Shown here: one piece after another, positions 1 through 12,034 of the stretch | Layout: each line of letters starts with the position of its first letter | How positions within the stretch are numbered: position 1 is the stretch's first letter | From: Gnetum montanum | Taxonomy: Eukaryota; Streptophyta; Gnetopsida; Gnetales; Gnetaceae | DNA: 64,000 bases | Direction: 5' to 3' | NCBI GenBank assembly: GCA_015680685.1 | Contig: MNCI01005348.1 | Coordinates: forward strand, 140,745-204,744 | Position numbers and translations under genes: made by a program | The notes under the pieces: generated by a model | Seen by the model: the letters and a program-made list of their open reading frames with translations, nothing else | The model's database searches: none | Told to the model about the DNA's origin: nothing

Positions 1-2141
1 AGAGATCTATTGAAACCAATCTAAAGCTCAATTAGAAAAAGAGCCATTTGATGGTCGAAGATAGGATTGTGCTAGGGCATAAGGTATCATAGAAAGGAAT
101 AGAGGTAGATCTAGATAAGATAAGAGTCATTTAGAACATCATTGAGAGGCCATAAACCATTAAGGATGTTAGTTCATTTCTAGGCCATATAGGATTTTAT
201 AGAAGGTTCATAGAAAATCTTTCCAAAATAGTAAAGGAATTGGTATAATTGACAAAGAAAGATGCATCATTCTAGTGGATGGAACAATATGAAAAGGAAT
301 TTGAGACACTAAAATAGATGCTAATTGAAACATCAATCCTTCGAGCTCTAGATTGGTCCAAGCCCTTTCACATAATGATAGATGCTTTCCATTATGCATT
401 GGGTGTAGTACTGATGCAACTTGATGATCAAAAAAGGTCATACTACATACTATGTACCGGCCAAAGCATCACCAAAGCATAACTTAATTACATAACTACA
501 AAAAAATGAACTTATGGTCATGGTGTACGCGCCAGAGAAATTTAGATATTATGTGCTTGAGTACCCTATTTATGTTTACATAGACCATAGTGCAATAAGA
601 TTTCTAATGAATAAACTAGTAGTGAGTCTAAGGGTGATAATGTGGTTGATAATACTACAAGAATTTGACATAACTATTATTGACAAAAAAAGGAATGGAG
701 AATGTCATAGCAGATCAATTATCAAGGCTAATATGGAAAACATAGGAGCAAGAAGAATCATTATTTGATGAGTTTTTGATGAGAATTTATTTACAAAGAT
801 TAAAATGGCTATCAACTCAACAACAAAGCTATAGATCACCAATTATATGACTTATATTCTCACACAAGAACTCCCTATTGAGTGGAATAGAAAATAGAAG
901 GATTAATTCTTTCATAAAGTGAAGAAATATGTGGAAATAAATGGAAATATTTACAAGATCTATGCCAATGGATTAGTAAGATGGAATGTTCTAAAAGAGA
1001 ACCAACAAAGAATTCTACAAGATGCACAGGAAGGATCATGTGGTAGTCACTACACCGGATGCAAGAAAACACTAAATCTAATGATGGTAGGCTACTTCTG
1101 GCCTACCATATTCTAGGATGGACACAACTTTATCTAGTGATGTGAAAGATGTCAACATGATGAAGGAATAACAACTAGCAATAAAGGACTACAATAATGA
1201 ATTCAATGATTGAAACCATTTGACATTGGTAATGAAGTTCATGGGTCCCATCACATGGATGTCAAATAGAAAAACATATATTATAGTGATGGTTGCTTAT
1301 TGTAAAAAATGGGTAGAAGTAGCTATAGTTAAGTATTGTATAGCAAAAAAAACTACTAAATTCTATCAACAACCTATACTAAATAGGTTTGGAGTACCAT
1401 GTATGCTCATATCTAACAATGAAACATACTTTAAGTGTGCTACATTCAAAAAGCTCAAGCAACAACATGGGGTGAACCATAAGTTGACTATACCATACCA
1501 TGCCCAAGAAAATGGTCAAGAGGAAGTGACTAATTGGGAACTCATAAGAATATTAACCAGAATAGTTAGTCAATTTAGAAAGAATTGGAGCACGAAATTG
1601 AATGTTTCTCTATAGGCATATAGGACCACATGGAAACTTCCCATAGGATATTTTCCCTATGAGCTAGTCTATGAGAAATTTCCTATGCTACCAATCCAAG
1701 TAGATCTATAGACATTAGATACTACTTGCAAACTCGACCTAGACTTAAGCTTAGCTCAGAAAGAATGTTTCATGAATCTCAACCCTTTAGAGAAAAATAG
1801 ACTTGTATCCTTGATGAACAATGAAACACATAAGAAATACCCCAAACATAGGCATGACACATGCATACAATAAGTATTGATCAAATCAAGCAATAAAGTC
1901 CTATATTATAATCCCAGTCATGTACTATAGAAAGGTAAGTTTCAAACCTTATGGAAAGGATCCTACACCATTCAAGAAACATATTCATTTGGTTCCATGT
2001 AGATTTACAACCCAACTAGCCCACACAAACTTATTAAGGTCAATATTTAGTAGGTTAAACCATACTATGAACATCATGATTTCTCTGTGGATTCTACCCA
2101 ACTCACTAAACCATCCTCAACCTGTTCTATTTTTTGGTTGA
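1..2141 (+). pseudogene. Ty3/gypsy pol, 3' part (end of RT, RNase H, integrase); element D
   Basis: Decayed polyprotein entering from the left edge. Positions 1-240 give the end of the reverse transcriptase with its KDASF connection. About 330-760 is the gypsy RNase H, with the stretch HSAIRFLMNK at about 580-612. About 919-1120 matches the integrase zinc-binding region (GSCGSHYTG, then GYFWPTIF, then C-x2-C near 1140). The integrase core runs about 1210-1700: FMGPIT is present, the second catalytic position reads ISNNET (Asp lost), and NGQEEVTN keeps the Glu. The C-terminal part reaches about 2140. Frames are broken by stops and small shifts. Similarity to the pol of elements A and B in this window is clear, and their RT resembles the Athila branch (from family memory). 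Upstream gag, protease and most of RT lie outside the window. Confidence 0.9.
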
Positions 2142-3400
2142 CTATTTCCAATAGTAGTCATGGGCATGTCCCATGTAACACTTAGGCATTGCACTAAATC
2201 TTTTTCTTTTCTTATTAATTTTTCACATTCTTTGATATATTTTCATTCTTTTATACTTTTATATTTCTTAATCATTTGCTATTATTTAATATATTTTAAA
2301 TTCTTTCTCTATTTTTCTATTTTTTATGATCTTTCATCATTCTTCTTCTACATATTTTCATTGATTTGTCCAATAAAGTGCAAAGGAATAAAGCAAGATG
2401 TACTTCCAATTTGGTGAAGATTGCCCTATATTATCAAATCATGAAGGACTGATTCTATATACATTGAGATGACATTATCCATCCACTCATGTCCAATAAT
2501 AAGGGATTCATACCATTGTCATAATGGTATTCTTTTCATAATAAAACTAAAAATAAACTTGTGATCATTATGCATAGATAGAAGAATGAAGAACTAGGTG
2601 GAAATGAAAAGGATGTGACATTAAGGGAATTTGTGGATTCTTTGAGACTACTATTATGAGTCTTATATTATTGTTAATATTGTATTATTTTCTTGAGTTC
2701 TAACAAAAAATGGAATTATAACTACAATAAGTGCTACCTTACAATGTCACTAGAAAGACATGTTACCGATGCTTGAAGGTAATCCTTTGGTAAGGTCAAC
2801 ACAGTAAAAATATAATAAATGCATAGAATAGATTTTATGGGGTTTCCATTGGAAAGACATTACCCATGGCTGAAGGTAGCTAGCTTCTTAGAAATCTCAA
2901 AAATAAGTGCACTATTAATAAACTCCCTCCTTGAACTACATTGTCAAGTGGTAATGCTTCTTGCAATAGTGGTGGCCTTGTGGTTGCTAGTTTTAGGGAT
3001 GATACAATGCGATGTTAGTGGAAGTGGTATGGAATTGGTTTAGATCTTGGACAGAAATGCTAATGATCACTTTAACCACATATTATGCATAAGGATTTAT
3101 TATGCCTATGGTAAGAAGCATCACATTCCAATTTCTGTAATCCCTTCTAAACTCATTCCACAACACTAGCATATTTCTTCATAATTATATGGTTTTGTAT
3201 AATATAGTGTTATTCTCCCATCCTAGTGATACTAACATGTGTGTTTTTCAAGATAGGTATGTTCTACATTCAAATACTTAAGCACCTATGAACACTTATA
3301 GATGTGGTTATACAAGGGCACTATTGGTTGAAGCAAGCTTTGGGGAGGAGCCACTTTTATAACTATTGTACCTCACATCTAACGATCAATTCCACATCAT
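2142..3400 (+). other. Non-coding 3' tail of element D
   Basis: Begins with a T-rich stretch (2190-2360), as does the tail of element A after its pol. Short collinear matches to A's tail are visible: a GTGGAAGTGGT...GGTTTAG block near 3018-3045 against the AAAGTGGTTGG block near 37048, and CTTTGGGGAGGA near 3339 against 37362. Two related copies of GGAAAGACAT...ACC(G/C)ATG lie near 2752 and 2850. I see no supportable coding sequence. This is the region between pol and the 3' LTR. Confidence 0.6.
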
Positions 3401-3559
3401 CTTATGTCTCAAAGACACCTTAACTAGTAATTTTTACTTCCCTAAGTCTTTATATCTAGCCATACCTTTGATAATTCTCAATCCATCTCATATATACCTA
3501 ATTGACCTTCGTTGCCCAAGATTCCTTCCTTATGATCTTTGAATATTAAATTTTTGTAA

Positions 3560-3760
3560 TCTAAGAATCATATATGATTAAAAACCCTTCAGAAAACCTC
3601 TACATCTTCCAAATTATCCAATTGACTTAATTTTTCCATAAAAAATTTTCAAAAATTCAAAAAAAAATTAGTGATGATGTTGTATGACCTACGACATAGT
3701 AGCTATGATGTCGCACATATAAAACTCTATATAAGTGTGTGGGATGTTAGAAAAATTCTC
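3560..3760 (+). repeat. LTR-like U3 remnant with TATA box
   Basis: A TGATGTTGTATGACC...GATGTCGCACATAT palindrome-rich stretch is followed by CTCTATATAAG, a good TATA box, then a GTGTGTGGGATG region. The layout (palindromes then TATA) copies the U3 ends of the other LTRs here, but the sequence is too diverged to fix ends. It may be the LTR of element D or of a related element. Confidence 0.35.
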
Positions 3761-3959
3761 ATTTTCTCATTTTTCCACAAGAGGAGTTCATGTAGTTTTT
3801 TTGAACTCTAATACCCGAACTTCCCAACACCATACTTCCTTACCACAACTCCAATTCATGTGATTTTTGAATTTTATTGATCTTGGAGTGCTCAACTTAG
3901 TCATGGGGGAATGTATAAGAAATAGATAAGAAAGGTTAGGCCAAAATTTGCTAACACTT

Positions 3960-4640
3960 GGAAGATAATATAAAGATTAAGTATAATACTGTAATAAGAA
4001 TATTTCAATTAACTAATCAAATAAAATACAATGGACTTAACCAATTCTCCTAACCAACCATACCAACCATTTAAGGATATAATAAACAGGAAAATGATAA
4101 TTGTGAGAGGCCATAAGAATAAAAGATATAATCATTAAGGGTTTCTTTTTGAAATTTCTCTAACCCTATAATCATGATAAGAGCCATAACTATTGAAAAG
4201 AAAAAAATTAGATCAAACCAAGAATACGAGAAAGAATTATGAACCATTAGGAATTGATATGAAATCCTTTAGTAACCTTGAATCCTTAATGATTGCAAAT
4301 GGATCCAAAGAGATCCATAAGAGAATAACCCTCATAGCTTAACAATAAAATGCTAAGAGGCCAAGGAAGAGAGTAAGTAGGAGAACACACTTTGCAAGCA
4401 AACAAGGAGAGTAACAAGCATAATTCTTCAGTCTTCATTAAAAAACTCCTACTTTTGAATAATTTGCACAAGCTGAGGTAGAGGCACCACCATAGCCTAA
4501 ACAAGGAAAACATCTCACATTGTCAATAGAATTCCTACAAGCCATCCAAAAAAATTTCATAATGTCTACAATCATTGTGGAGTTAAATTTTTGACCATTC
4601 ATTGAGTTTTCTGTTGAAGCTATCAAGACACAACTCTAAG
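3960..4640. other. AT-rich sequence with no recognised feature
   Basis: Read on both strands, this stretch shows only short scattered frames with no recognisable domain. It may be the leader of the accessory ORF that follows, since the frame of that ORF becomes recognisable only from about 4676. Confidence 0.4.
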
Positions 4641-4675
4641 CATCTCCTCTATGTCCCACTCTTTCAAGAAATGTT

Positions 4676-7094
4676 AAATGGTACCAAGGAGAGGTATATT
4701 AGTTCTGGAGAAATAAGCAAGATGTTGCAATAGTAAAAATCAAAGGAGTATCTATGCCATATTCCATTGAAGCTATCGTAAAGGTACTAAACATTCCAAA
4801 TATTAGGGCCAATGTCATGCAAATATCTAGAAGGTCCAACACAGATGCAAAAAAGTTGTGGCTACAAAGAACCTATTGTAAAAAGAATAAGAATTACAAT
4901 GAGATAATTATTGAAGAGAAAATATACTTCAAGATTAGAACCTACCACTTGTTCCCTATAAAAATACTTAACATGATCTCTACCTATTCACCTAGAGGAA
5001 GCACAATCTTGATTGGAAAATTCAACATCAACATCGCACATTTGCTCTTCCTAGATATCCAATGAAGGTGTAAAGAGAAGAAGGAAGGAAAAATTATAGT
5101 ACCATTCCCTTGCTTAATTAGGAATCTATGCAAGAAAGCGGGGATCATGGGCTATACAAATAATGCTTTAAGGAAAGCCTAGAATGCATCCCACATATAG
5201 ATGTCAAAGCTAGTACCACTCAAGAAGGTTCAACTAGAGAAGCTTCCAAGTACTCAAGGAGCATCAGGTTCTACATCCACCAATAACATTTGAGCTACCA
5301 AAAAGAAGCAAAAAGTAGGACCCAGTGGGTCAACACCTACTAGAGATAGGCATGAACAATAAGCTCCACCACCACAACAAGAACACTAACCTTCAATAAG
5401 TCATCTACAACAACTTGTAGAAACCATTAGCTAAAGAGCAAGGAAGGGTTCCACTTTCTACAAAGTAAGAGACAACTCTGTAAGACCTATAATTTCCATA
5501 GGACCTATTAGTGCACAAGTATCTTTGCAGGTAGAAGGTGAGGATGATTAGGCACAATAGATATTAGTGAACACTACATCCTTCTAGGTGATGTTAGAAA
5601 TTGAAAATGATACCATAGTTATGGTAATGCAACTCTAGGATGTAGCAAGAGTAGTAGAGACTATAACTAATCATATTAAAGAATCTTTCATTGTTATTAT
5701 TATGCCACCAACCAATATTTATAGAGCCAATGATGTTCAAATGCTAGCCATAACATTGATGACACTAGTAGAGCATGATGATATCCTTGATAGACTATTG
5801 TAGATAGGCCAAGTGGTGCAGAATCTATTTGATATCACTAGTGATATCATTCTAGTGTAGTTTGATCTCATCATCATAAAAGGAACGTTGGTTATCATAG
5901 AAATGAGAATAGAGCATGCAAAGAATGAGGTGCAAAGGCTATAGGCTAAAATAGTAGCTCTAAGAGCACAAAAGAGAGATCTTGCACAATTTATAACCCT
6001 AGACTAGCTAGAATAATTCAAAATAGATCAAGTGAGGTAGTTGATTGTAAGGAACATACAAGTTTAGATGGAAAGAGAAGTAGCTATGTGGAACACATCA
6101 GTGGTTGAAGGTCAAACATAGACACACACTAAAACCATCACTGCCTTGGAAGAGGAAAATAAAAAGCTTGTAGCAAACAACAACAGGTTGATAGATGTTG
6201 AGAACTAGAAGAATGTTATTGAAGAAAGTATTCATCAAATATGAGAATAATTTTTTCATGTTAACTATGATATAAAAACATTAGCCTAAGAAAATAGAAC
6301 ATTATCAATGAAATAAGTATGTGTCATCTATCAAAAGTTTGCAATCAAAATAAGCATTTGGTAGAATGAGGCCAAAAAGCATGAGAAGCTCAAGGAACAG
6401 TCTAGGAACCAAGTGGGCATGTACAAAAAAATCAATGAGAAGGAGATCTAGATGACACAGAACAAAATTAATTTCATCACTATAGAAACACTAGATTAGT
6501 AGTCCATCTTGGACAACATTTCCCATGTCCACCATGTTGACATTAAAAATAAAGACTTGTACATCAAGCATTTAATAGAGTATATGGGGTTAGTCAACCT
6601 TCAGTGTGCTAACCTAGCCATGTTAATAGTAGGGTAGCCACAAAATAAGCTTGTGTGGCAAGTAGCAATCATATATGCATTATATTAAAAATAGGTTGTA
6701 GATTAAAAAGATGTAGTACAATAATTACATATGGTAAATTCTAAGTTATAAATCGTCAAGGCTAGCTACCAAGGGCATAAAGATGTTGCAGCAAACCTAG
6801 CATACTAGATGTTTGATTGTTAAGAATTAAGGAAGGTGGCCAAAACATTTGAAGAGGAAAGAAGGTAGTTTGCTGCATGGTATGTCAAAGTAAAAAAGAT
6901 GTTCTTACAACTACCATGCCATCAAACATGTACCAAACATTGCACAATCTGCATGGATAGTACACAATCCTAGGATAGAAGAGGAAAAACTTCAAGTATT
7001 CCTAAACATCTATTAATTCTAAAAGCCTAAAGATAATGGGAATAAGTTAACAAAGGAGCCTCCACTGCCAAGAACATAGAAGCTACATCAAGCT
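4676..7094 (+). pseudogene. Decayed retrotransposon accessory ORF (plant transposon-protein-like N-terminus, coiled-coil C-terminus)
   Basis: One frame stays readable for about 800 codons, closed almost only by TAG, TAA and TGA. The longest open piece is 4754-5062. The N-terminal 160 residues (WYQGEVY, later STYSPRGST, then VPFPCLIRNLCKKAGI near 5098-5145) resemble the plant-specific domain seen in Athila-type ORF1 and 'putative plant transposon protein' families. This is recall, not a search. From about 5870 to 6500 the product is rich in E, K, Q and L with heptad-like spacing, suggesting coiled coil. The ORF ends 200 bp before a purine tract and an LTR start at 7298, so it occupies the slot between pol and the 3' LTR where env-like or accessory ORFs sit. 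No transmembrane segment is obvious. Whether it belongs to element D or a separate element is unclear. Confidence 0.6.
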
Positions 7095-7280
7095 AATTCA
7101 TTTGTGTTTTTTTTATGTTATCTTATTATTGTTTGTGTTCATTTTGTTAAAAAACACCACTTAAAGCACAATGCAACATTTAGAGTCATGTATATAGTTG
7201 GTCATGTCAAGTTTGAGTCTACCTCCCAATTTTTTAAGAGACTATGTCCTCATTTTGTTTGAACTCAAGGATGCATTTCC

Positions 7281-7573
7281 AGTTAGTTGTGGAGGTATGA
7301 TAAATCCAATTTTACTCAAGCACAATATCATATCTATGATATTGCATCTATACTTAGTCTTTATTTTATAACTAGCACTTTTAACAAATGCTAGTTTGAC
7401 GCATTGAAAAATTTGGGATGATAGTGATGCTATACTATATTTTTGTGTTCTTAGAGAGGAATTTTATCATAGGCAAATAACAGGAGGAGGTCTGGCAAAG
7501 TCCATGAGCAAGAAGAAAGAAGATAGGCATAGGATAGACACTAGCCTACCTCTTAGGATATTGCATAGGATAT
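7281..7573 (+). repeat. Polypurine tract and start of an LTR, truncated
   Basis: AGTTAGTTGTGGAGGTA (7281-7297) followed by TGATAAATCC matches the PPT and LTR start of element A (TTTAGTTGTAGGGGTA then TGATGAATCA at 38103). A palindromic CAATATCATATCTATGATATTG at about 7326-7347 corresponds to the U3 palindromes of the other LTRs. The sequence then diverges, and the inverted-repeat block begins at 7574, so no LTR end is found. Confidence 0.5.
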
Positions 7574-7722
7574 TGTTGATGCATAAAATTTGGATGCACC
7601 AACACTAGGAAAGAAAACTCATTTTAGGAGACTATTTCCTAGGGAACCTCCCATATGGGTATGGAAACCTAGGAATAGTCTCAGCTGGAGAGGGCTATGT
7701 GACCTTTTGCAAATAATAAACT
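7574..7722 (+). repeat. Inverted repeat, left arm
   Basis: Pairs with 10545-10693 in inverted orientation. The arm ends in AATAATAAACT and is followed by an A-rich run. Confidence 0.85.
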
Positions 7723-7870
7723 AAAAAAATAAAATAAAAATAAGAATGAGGATCATGTTCTTTGGCAGTGCAACTAGGCCAAACTCATGTTAGAATTCCT
7801 ACATTAAGAATGAAGTACACCATGACCAAAGTTTCCTCAAAAAAAAAAAAAGGAGGGGGGGGGGGGGGGA

Positions 7871-7877
7871 NNNNNNN
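7871..7877. other. Assembly gap (7 N) after a G run
   Basis: A run of seven N directly follows a long A/G homopolymer stretch (7839-7870). TTGGCAGTG occurs on both sides (7762 and 7878), so the local sequence may be misassembled or a short duplication. The translated frame across it is not reliable. Confidence 0.95.
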
Positions 7878-8576
7878 TTGGCAGTGTAATAATTTCTTAA
7901 GTGTGATGGGGTCCAGCAGCAATCCTTACCCTAGCATTCATTCCTCCTTTTCAAAATTCAAAAAAAAAAGGAAAAATAAAGAATCTCAAAGAAAAATCCA
8001 AAAGTTGTGTGACTAGCCATAATCTAATGTCAGCCTATCCTCCTCATTAAGTTTAGTATGGGTCTTGTGCTCAAAGTAGTTTGCATGCTTTTGAATTTTA
8101 CCTTATAAGAAGATTGGGAATGTGATCTTAGTTATATTTTATTTATACATAGATCTATGTAGTTAAAATAATAAATTATATACTTAGATTTTAATTAAAT
8201 AATATGGTGTGGTAAGGATGGCCCACGTCTAGTTATCTTTGATTATATGGTTATTTTAATCATGTTTATATTAGTAGTTTACTTTTAAGTTTAAATTTGT
8301 CCATTTTGTGATGTTTTTGATTCTCTGTCTATTGCATTTTCTTTTAAAATTTCATGGTTTCGTTATTCCTTGCACTTGCATGCAATTTAAGTTTGGGCTT
8401 GATGTCAACCTTGCCCATGCTAGGCATGTGACCATGTTTAAATAAGTTCAAATATCATGAAAATTAAAAAGTCTTAGTTGCCTACTATCTTTACCAATAG
8501 GAATTTATTCATCAAGAAATTCATGGAGAGTTGATCTTGATATTTAAAAACAAAAATAAAAACCAGTGTATGTCAT

Positions 8577-9430
8577 TCAATGATAATTTTTGTGAAAATG
8601 TTCATATCTCTTCACTAAGCTCTGTTTCTCATCAAATCTCTTAAGCAAACTAATAACTCTAAAGAAAATGTTCAATTCTTTGACTATGAATCTCCTCTTT
8701 AAAGCTATAAGAAACCGAGCCTTACAAACTTGTCCAAAGATGAACCCATAGTAATAATTACTAGCCACAATTCCATAACACTTGACCCACCTAACACGCA
8801 AGGTGAAAAAAGTATTTATTTTTCTTTTAAAAAAATCAAATTGCAATGACTAGAATGGAGAGTTAGTAAAATAATAAATAACTAAACCCCTTACACCAAC
8901 GGTGACCAATACCTACCAACTCAATAGCACTAAAGCACATGTATGCAACAAGGATAGGCTTGGGTGATCGAAACTTCATGAATGAAACAAAGCTTTCATC
9001 TGAAATGCTTTCTTTGGTGATTGCTACTGGGTTCAAAATAAAATAAAATAAAATAGTTGAGAACAAAACTTTTGACCTTGGGTATTATGCTATCAAGAAC
9101 TACACTAAGTAGCATTAGGTTTAGGACCAAGGAACTTCCCATTTCTACATCGTGGATAAGGATAGAAATTCTATATCTACAATGACTATCGTTAATGCAT
9201 ATTTTGGATCCAAGTTTCTTTCACCTAGCACAAAGATAATTCTCAACAATAAAATGGATGATTTCTCCATTCCATCAAATACAGCTTCTCAAGATATTCA
9301 AACCCTAGCTGCTGCAAATTTCATTCAACCATTTAAACACTCCATGTCTTCAATCACTCCCACAATTGTTCTCAAGGCAATTTCTATTCTCACCTTCAAT
9401 GCCTTTCTTATTTCAAACCAGAAATTGTAG
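8577..9430 (-). other. Unidentified coding-like fragments inside the inverted-repeat block
   Basis: Two adjacent minus-strand frames (8577-8846, 89 residues; 8863-9066, 67 residues) read with a plausible amino-acid mix. The minus reading of 9152-9430 also looks protein-like, with a few stops. I do not recognise the product. If real, these could be exons of a host gene fragment captured by the block; they may equally be chance frames. Confidence 0.2.
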
Positions 9431-10544
9431 AAGAAGATATGTTATCAAATGATTGAGAGTTGTTTGCTTCAAAGTTTACAACTATTATGAAAATATTCTT
9501 GGCCAACATTAAACTAGAATTCAATGTTCATAACAGTTATTAAAGATAATGTATTTGTATTGGTAGGATGATGGCAGTGGTTACATAGAACATGTGGCAA
9601 TAATTACTTCGTGCACATTACATGCATTTATGATGGTGCTGTACATGGCACACATTATAGGTAGAGCGTGGTGAACATTATTGGCAGGGAAACGAATTGA
9701 TAGACGAGAACATGGGTATGGTTATGTGGGTGGTGGCCATTCATGGTGATGGTTGTGGTCATTAGTGGCGGATGTTTCAGAGGTTATGGTGAGGTGGCAA
9801 AATGTGGGTGCCATTATGGCCAGGTGCAACAATTATAAACAGTGATAGAGGCAATGTGAATTTTGGGGGGGAGGTGGGGTGGCCTCTTGCTATCAGTCTT
9901 GAGGGGTAGCTTCCTCTCCAAAGGTAGTGGTTTCCTTCTTTCTTTTATTCTATTTTATAGGCTTTTGGTTGATCTTCGAGGAGGATCCAAGGTAGGAGCT
10001 AGTGACTCAAAATCAGATCTTTGGCAGTCTTGTTAGTAACAATAGGAGGCTCCTCTCTCTCTGTGGGTAGCATCAAGCTTTCCTCTTCCTTCTGTCTCCA
10101 GGGAACAATAGCTAGAGATGGTCCTAAGATATAAGGAACTTGACTTCTCTTTCTCTCCCCCTCTAATAGGGCAATATCATATCCTAGTGGGGCCTGAGAG
10201 AATCAACAACTAGGAAACTTGTAGGTAGAAATTTCCCTTTTCCCTCTTCTTTGGGGCTATGAAGGGCAGTCTTCTCTTCTAGCCACATGCAGGTGCACGC
10301 GACAAATAAGGAGGTAGACATTCTATGACAGGGGCTAGTAGTAGCATCCCTCTCTCTTGGTGATGTAGGATTCAGCCTCTTCTCTCTCCCTATTGTTGGC
10401 AACTACGAGCATTGTTGACTACGATAGCATCTATAATGGACTAGTGGCACAATGGCAGTAGCAATAGGACTAGGGAAAAAATTAATTTTATTGTTATTTA
10501 TTGTATTCATAATAATTATTTAATTTAAATTCCAGATTTTTTTT

Positions 10545-10693
10545 AGTTTATTATTTGCAAAAGGCCATGTAGCCCTCTCTAGCTGAGACTATTCATGGGT
10601 TTCTGTACCCATACGGAAGTCACCCTAGGCAATAGTCTCCTAAAATGAGTTTTCTTTCCTGGTGTTGGTGCATCCAAATTTTATGCATCAACA
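10545..10693 (-). repeat. Inverted repeat, right arm
   Basis: Reverse complement of 7574-7722 with about 15 mismatches, ending ...CATCAACA at 10693. Confidence 0.85.
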
Positions 10694-10789
10694 TATACTA
10701 CTAAAGAGCATAAGGAATATCAGTATGCTTAGTAGAGAATAACATGAGAGGAGTGGCAACGAAAGGAGCTCAAACTCATATAATCCCCC

Positions 10790-12034
10790 TTGCAGAGTCT
10801 AAGAAACTTTTGGTTCCTACTATAATTGGTTTGGCCTAAGATGCTTATCAAGATTGTCCAACACCATCTTGAGTTCATCATCACTAGAGGTTCGAATTAT
10901 TATGAGGAGGAGGCATGTAGGTTTTATGTGGTGTACCATTGAGGAGAACCAGGATCCAAGGTGGTCTAGATAGGTGATTTTGATTTTATGTTGATGGAGT
11001 AGATCCTAGAGAAATTAGTTCATATGTTAGTTGGTTTACATATGGAGTATTTCATGACAACCACTACAGAGAAGAAAACAAAACTATTGAGTAAGGTGCT
11101 AGAGGCAAAAATTGATGAGATGAGATGACCTTACAAGAATTCTTCTCATAATGAAAAGTTCTTATCAAGGTAGTTTACACAAACCTCCTGGCTATCACAC
11201 ATCACACTCATGTGATGTCCTCTACCTTGATGGTCTTGCTAGATTTAGAAGGAGTTTGTTTATTAAACTATTCTCACATTATACTAAAGAGGATGGAGAT
11301 CCTTAGTAGAGATGCATCAATAGTTCCTTTTCATTTAGTTATGTTTGCTAATTTTAGACATTGCTAAATCCCAATATTCGAGGTTGATGACAAAGAAGTG
11401 CAAGTGTTTGATGAGAATCAGTAGCCTCATTTGGGATATGCTTTCTATGACTTAAAGATCTCATCTAGCTTCTAGACCCATGTATCCTAAGAGATGATAG
11501 AAAGGCTAGTTGGGATGAGTATTATGGTCACACAAATAGACATAGATTGTTTGTATCCATCTTGACTAGCAACAACAATAGTTTGAAGATCGAGCAACCA
11601 TTTTTTCCTACTTAGAGGCAATGGAGGCCAGGTTGATCACATGCATAGATGTTATGGAGTCAAACATGCATTAGTGTTTTGGACAAGTGGAGAGGAGACT
11701 TACCCTCATTGCCATGAATGTTCAAACAATAATGAAACACTCATTTGAATAGTTTCAGGCATTACAGGGATCATCTAGTTTAGGGGAGATGGAGGAGATT
11801 TTTGAAGTCAAATTGGTGGGCATGACCACTCAAGTCCATGACCAAAAGGTAGAACCATAGGAAACAACTAGAATGGATGAGCATCTAGTCATTAAGGTTG
11901 ATGATGATGTCATAGAGATAAATTTTAAGGAGAGTGATGCTACAAATCTAGTGAAAGACATCCATCTTGTAGGATTTGGCAAGATCATTACATCTATGAA
12001 TAGAGTTATAGTTGACTTTGAATTGCCTTTTTGA
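10790..12034 (+). pseudogene. Unidentified decayed ORF, probably from a retrotransposon
   Basis: One forward frame is readable for roughly 410 codons, interrupted mainly by TAG and TAA and ending at a TGA near 12031. The last part (about 11590-12030) is the best preserved, with acidic and hydrophobic residues (for example VDDDVIEINFKESDA near 11890) and several Met-rich helical segments. No catalytic motif was recognised. The stop spectrum and composition match the accessory ORF at 4.7-7.1 kb, so a retrotransposon gag-like or accessory origin is my best guess. Confidence 0.35.

Larger units (their letters stand above)
7574..10693. mobile_element. 3.1-kb block bounded by 149-bp inverted repeats
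   Basis: The left arm 7574-7722 and the right arm 10545-10693 are inverted copies, about 90% identical by my hand count (15 differences in 149). The outer ends read TGTTGATGCATAAAATTTGG. Flanks share only TAT on each side, so a target duplication is not proven. The interior contains an assembly gap, two weak minus-strand frames (8577-8846 and 8863-9066), a plus-strand frame (9152-9430), a TGG-rich stretch (9560-9870) and a pyrimidine-rich stretch (9900-10400). It could be a non-autonomous DNA transposon with long terminal repeats, possibly carrying captured sequence. Alternatively it could be two opposed copies of a short A-tailed repeat, since both arms end in AATAATAAACT followed by A-rich or T-rich DNA. 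No transposase was recognised. Confidence 0.5.

Noticed and set aside
208-441. Minus-strand ORF in pol of element D
   Set aside because: Shadow of the plus-strand RT/RNase H coding.
7762-8016. 84-codon ORF crossing the N run
   Set aside because: It spans an assembly gap and homopolymers, so the frame is meaningless.
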